In this document: positions 40,613 through 64,000 of the stretch, piece by piece
How positions within the stretch are numbered: position 1 is the stretch's first letter
Layout of the letters: every line of letters begins with the position of its first letter
Source of the DNA: Glandiceps talaboti
Lineage: Eukaryota > Hemichordata > Enteropneusta > Spengelidae
Length of the DNA stretch: 64,000 nt
Direction: 5' to 3'
Assembly: GCF_964340395.1 (NCBI RefSeq)
Contig: NC_135561.1
Coordinates: forward strand, 21,649,486 to 21,713,485
Notes under the pieces: generated by a model
Database searches by the model: none
What the model saw: only the letters and a program-made list of their open reading frames with translations
Told to the model about the DNA's origin: nothing
Made by a program: the position numbers and the translations under genes

Positions 40613-41839
40613 TTTATCATCCGTTATCATAAAAATTTAAAGCACACTGTGGGAGAGGAACCCCTCCGATACCCTCCCCACAAGCTATCATGGGTGATGC
40701 TGTTTCTACCCAAATCAAAATTGAAAGAAAAAACCCTGCTGGCCAAGTATTTCAAAGTGTAGGTTACAGCCCAATGTAAGACATTTTGTTGCATCTATTT
40801 GGGTAATGAAATTTTAAATCTTATATTGTAATGTAGTCGATTGTCACTTTTATCATAATGCAGTGTACCATATAGTTGTACGGAAGTGGGGGTGGGTTAT
40901 AATTACACATATTAAAATGTGTCGCGGGTTACGAAAATTATGGGGGGGGCGCTACGAAATTCTTTTGACCAAAATATTTTCTTTCCCCCCCCCCTCCTCC
41001 CTGCCGTACATTCTAACCGTAGCCTTATGTGATGAATACCCGTGACATTACCCAACCCAATGATTAAGAGGACGCTTTAAAGTTCCACAAAGATCTTGTA
41101 AACATTTGGCATTTGAGATGAGGGACATGCATGTGGGTATAATAAATCTGATGGCACGGGTTCCTAGATCCTGCAACATGACAATCGCGCAAACATAATA
41201 ATCACCCCCGTGTTTTGTTTTAGAAGTCAAAATGCCGCGTGAATCCATAGCAATTAAAAAGTGTTTTTTCAATGTCCATAAATGAAACCAGTTATCAGTA
41301 CATTGTAAATGACATTTCGTCCTATAAGTACCTTTTAAAGTTTTGGTTGTGTGTTAACGTGGGCAAAGTAGTAATGATATGAATACATAAAAACAATGGG
41401 TGAATCTCAATTATAGATCTTGATGAAACTAACTTCCTTTTTTCCAAGGGATTTTGTGTACGGAATCTTTTGATTTCATTGCATGTAGGAGGCATCTCTG
41501 AAGTAATTCATGATATATTGAAGTATAAGCTTACTTGGCTAAACATCGAAAAATGTCGGTTTCAAAGTATTCATTTTAGCAAGAAAAGATGCTATAGTTT
41601 GCAGCGTGAACAGCGCCACCAGGCGACTAAACTGAGAAAATATACAATAGCGTCATTGATGTGTATTGTAACACAATTTTAACTTTTTAAGGACTGGTGC
41701 TTATATTAATTGTCTTTTCAAAAGTTGGAGTCCATTATCCCCATGGAAAGTGAAAATATCATTTTTGACATCAATTTCTTATATTGGGAGCATACATCAC
41801 AATACATCATGGCCTTTTGATAGTACATGTTTTGCGTGT
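40613..41839. other. Interior of the foldback element, unrecognised
   Basis: No long frame and no match to the LINE downstream. C/G tracts at 40945 and 40985 resemble those near element ends elsewhere in the window. Confidence 0.4.
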
Positions 41840-42594
41840 GATTAAAGTTGGTGATTAGATCAAATTGTACTGAATGCTGGTGCTTCCCAAGGTTGCGTGT
41901 TGTCACCAACATTATTTTCAATTTATACTGATCACATGAGATGTAATTCTGCAATAAGTTGTCTGTTTAAATTTGCCGATGACATGGCACTTGTTGGTCT
42001 GTTACTCGATGAAGCTCTTTAGCTGAATATTTTAAAGAATTGGTGTAAAGACAGCTTTTTAGAAATGAATGTTTCAAAAACAAAATAATTAGTTGTAGCA
42101 CATAAAGTAACTGACCAATTTACACATGTATCAATGAATGGAGACTCTGTTGAAGTTGTTACTAGTTTCAAATACCTTGGGTCAATTCTCGATGGCAAGC
42201 TCTCCTTTGCCGAAAACACAGACTATATTGCGAAAAAAGCTCAACAGAGACTATATCTCCTTAGGAAATTAAAGTCATTCGATGTCAGTCAGAACGTGCT
42301 GCAATTAATGTATAGATCTATTATTGAAAGTGTTTTGACTTTCAATATAATCTTTTGGTATGGTAATCTCACGGTTAAAAACAAGAGTAAACTTTGTCGT
42401 ATTGTAAATACAGCAGAGAAGATCATTGGCTGTCGTCAAACAACACTGGCATGTCATCATTATCATACGGCAGTTAACAGGAAAGCCCAGAAAGTAGTCA
42501 ACGATTATATGCACCCCTTGCACAATTCTTTCACTATTAAAGCTCCCATCTGGTCGCCGTCACAGAATGCCTCTTGCAAGGAAAAACCTTTTTA
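41840..42594 (+). pseudogene. Dead LINE reverse transcriptase fragment
   Basis: From 41876 the frame reads AGASQGCVLSPTLFSIYTD, then FKFADDMALVG with the FADD catalytic box, LEMNVSKTK, SFKYLGSILDGKLSF, AKKAQQRLYLLRKLKSF and IIESVLTFNIIFWYGN, the usual order for the second half of a non-LTR retrotransposon polymerase. Two in-frame stops (after DEAL and after SKTK) and a likely frame change before 41876 make it inactive. The 5' part, including any endonuclease, is missing, as in truncated LINE insertions. A GAATT-type tail follows at 42751-42778. The fragment lies wholly inside a foldback element. Confidence 0.85.
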
Positions 42595-42750
42595 AAAAAT
42601 CGTTCGTCCCAACAGCTGTGTCTATTTTAAACTCACTGTAAAGTCATTTTAAACTCACTGTATGTATATGTATATGTATATATTGTACTTGTGTAAATTG
42701 ATTGTAAATTGTGTTTTGAGCCGAAAGACAAATTTCCGGATAATAAATTT

Positions 42751-42965
<215 letters not shown>

Positions 42966-43579
42966 GAAAAAAAATTATACACTGGAAACAATTGATGTGT
43001 TTACCACTTGACATGATCAGATATAGTGCTGGTCGCGAAGTTGAAATAGCCGCCAAGAGTGTGCCGAGGATTGTGGGATATATAATCAATTTCCGTCATG
43101 CAGTCCAACTTCCGTCAAGCAAAAAGAAAGTTTTGTCCTCGCCTATTAATGTTTCGTCCCCAAACATTAATGTTGCATCCTGTGTTAAGTAAATCTCGTC
43201 GATAAGAAAAGGAGGTTGTATAGTGACAAATGTTGTTTCTGCAGTCAGAGTATAAGATTGTAAGGGACTTAAATTCATATTCCGGCTTGACATTTACATT
43301 TTATCCCGCAACTTAAATGTTATCACTCGAAAATAAAGGTTGGGCCACACGAATAAAAGTTTTCGTTTCGCAAATTAATTTTCTGCTCCGTAAAAAGAAT
43401 TTATTTGTCACAGAAATTGTAGTTTTTTGCTTTGATATTTCTATATTGACCCAAGAAATTAATGTTTTGTCGTATGAAATAAAAGTGTTATCCTTTTATT
43501 AAATATTTTGCCCTCAAAAATCAATTATTTATAGCACAAATTTGGTTTTCGTCTGTCACCTGTGGGCCACCGTACTACT

Positions 43580-44430
43580 GGGTATCAGTAATATTATATT
43601 AAAGTGTAATTTTGAACATTCATATATTAAAGAAATTTAATATAATGCTAAATTTGAAACTTTCTTTTTATTACAGTGCAGTGTTTCACTTATTAAATGA
43701 TCACGACAATTGCTATACATGTTGTATTGCCCACTGAATAACCTTTGACCTTTTCAACGCATTTATAAAAACATGACATCTCCACAAAACTTAGGACATA
43801 GAGACGGCATTGATTTTCACAATTTTTTAAATAATTTTTTGCAACTGCCAAAGGTTTACCTTCTAAGTTAAGGAAACAGATTCCCAGTCGTGAAATAGAG
43901 TAACCCTGCTAGACCGTTATTTATCTTTGGGGATGTAATTCCTAGAACAGAAGACCAATTTAAGGACATTCATACTACAAACTACTCACTATAATCACAT
44001 TCATTATCATGTGTGTATGCAATTAGTGATATGAAATTTAATCGTCACTGATAAAAGAAAACCTGGCTACTGACATCAAAAATACAACTTTCAGCGAAAT
44101 TGTTTATGTGTCTATTAAACAAGACTAGCGTAAAGAAACAGCATATTAATTGCATGCAAATAAAATACACCATTCAAACTTTTGTAATGTTGTGTATCAC
44201 TTGCTTTCTCTTGTCCTAATCACTCTTCCCTGGATGACATTAATCGGATCACACAGAAAATACACTCGCGCCACGGACATTAGATAAATTTGCCACTCTG
44301 CTGATACACCGGTCTTCATGCTTTTCCCGAAATTGGTCAATACCATTGTGATTGGTCAATACCATGTATGTATGTATGTATGTATGTATGTATGTGTGTG
44401 TGTGTGTGTGTGTGCGTGCGTGCGTGCGTA

Positions 44431-44465
<35 letters not shown>

Positions 44466-44738
44466 ATGTATGTATGTATGTGTATGTGCCACTCCCTTAT
44501 ATCAAATAGTATACCCTTGTAACACACATAGCACGAGGTGTAACATTTAAATAGAACTAATGTGGTAAAGATGAGTTATCAGCACATACTAACATATAAC
44601 ACAGTAATGGTTAATTCGTTATATCACATATATAGTTACCAGCTATGAAACAATATTATATAGTATTCAAAACTATTACATCAAATTAATCCATTCAATC
44701 AATCAATTGACGTGTCAATCTTCATTTAAAAAAATTAT
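43580..44738. other. DNA 3' of the FN3 gene
   Basis: It should contain the 3' UTR and polyadenylation site of the minus-strand gene, but I see no convincing AATAAA on the minus strand near the stop. Otherwise AT-rich, with the microsatellite at 44364. Confidence 0.4.
44364..44482. repeat. (TATG)n(TG)n(CGTG)n(TATG)n microsatellite
   Basis: Compound simple repeat just beyond the 3' end of the FN3 gene; the outer TATG blocks are symmetrical about a TG/CG core. Confidence 0.95.
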
Positions 44739-63936
<19,198 letters not shown>

Positions 63937-64000
63937 CTGTCAGTCAAACGGAAACATTATTTGACGAGTGACTTTTTTGAAGTCTACACTCGTACACTCT

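Noticed and set aside
40181-40762. Frames of [16 protein letters not shown] and SLSLSLSL type
   Set aside because: Microsatellite translations. The same applies to those at 2.2, 5.0, 11.6, 42.8, 44.4, 57.4, 58.8, 61.6 and 63.3 kb.

Overview
This is eukaryotic genomic DNA, most likely from a marine invertebrate. It is AT-rich and full of satellites, microsatellites and transposon relics. The only convincing host gene is split by short GT-AG introns and encodes tandem fibronectin III-like (FN3-like) modules, a type I associate with animals such as hemichordates, lancelets, brachiopods and molluscs. The phylum cannot be fixed from the sequence. There is no sign of bacterial gene organisation.

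Left third (1-24 kb): mostly non-coding. It holds a ~145-bp tandem repeat (1-1.7 kb), compound microsatellites (2.2 and 5.0 kb), and a broken DDE-type transposase on the minus strand (2.7-3.5 kb) in which all three acidic motifs can still be read. It also holds several dispersed repeat families (9-15 kb), a dispersed element whose core is amplified about ten-fold in tandem (15.8-17.5 kb), and a 4.7-kb satellite with a ~132-bp unit and a 1.93-kb higher-order duplication (18.8-23.6 kb).

Middle (24-44 kb): 24.4-29.7 kb carries a plus-strand series of about twelve very short exon-like cassettes with good acceptors and donors, several of them clearly copies of one another. This may be an unrecognised, rapidly evolving gene or a decaying exon array. 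A 728-bp inverted-repeat transposon with a 5-bp target duplication sits in one of its introns. Minisatellites follow at 30.9-32.5 kb and 36.6-39.6 kb. The second is split by two separate insertions: a 2.3-kb element beginning CAGGGCCGTAGCC, and a 4.0-kb foldback element with ~610-bp inverted arms, a TACT duplication and a dead LINE reverse transcriptase inside.

Right third (44.7-64 kb): the 3' part of one large minus-strand gene. I could assemble 26 exons (63936 down to a stop at 44739) into a single open frame of about 1,624 residues, with all 25 introns GT-AG and every phase matching. The protein is a chain of about a dozen FN3-like modules with linkers of the type DGVxxDTTPP, interrupted by a small six-cysteine segment and a DUF642-like galactose-binding fold. 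It is probably extracellular. The 5' end lies beyond the window. Its introns hold minisatellites, one of which has multiplied the exon 22 splice donor about ten times and another of which repeats a CRE-like TACGTCAC motif about 25 times. Intron 25 carries a 1.9-kb inverted-repeat transposon with a SAP-like open reading frame.
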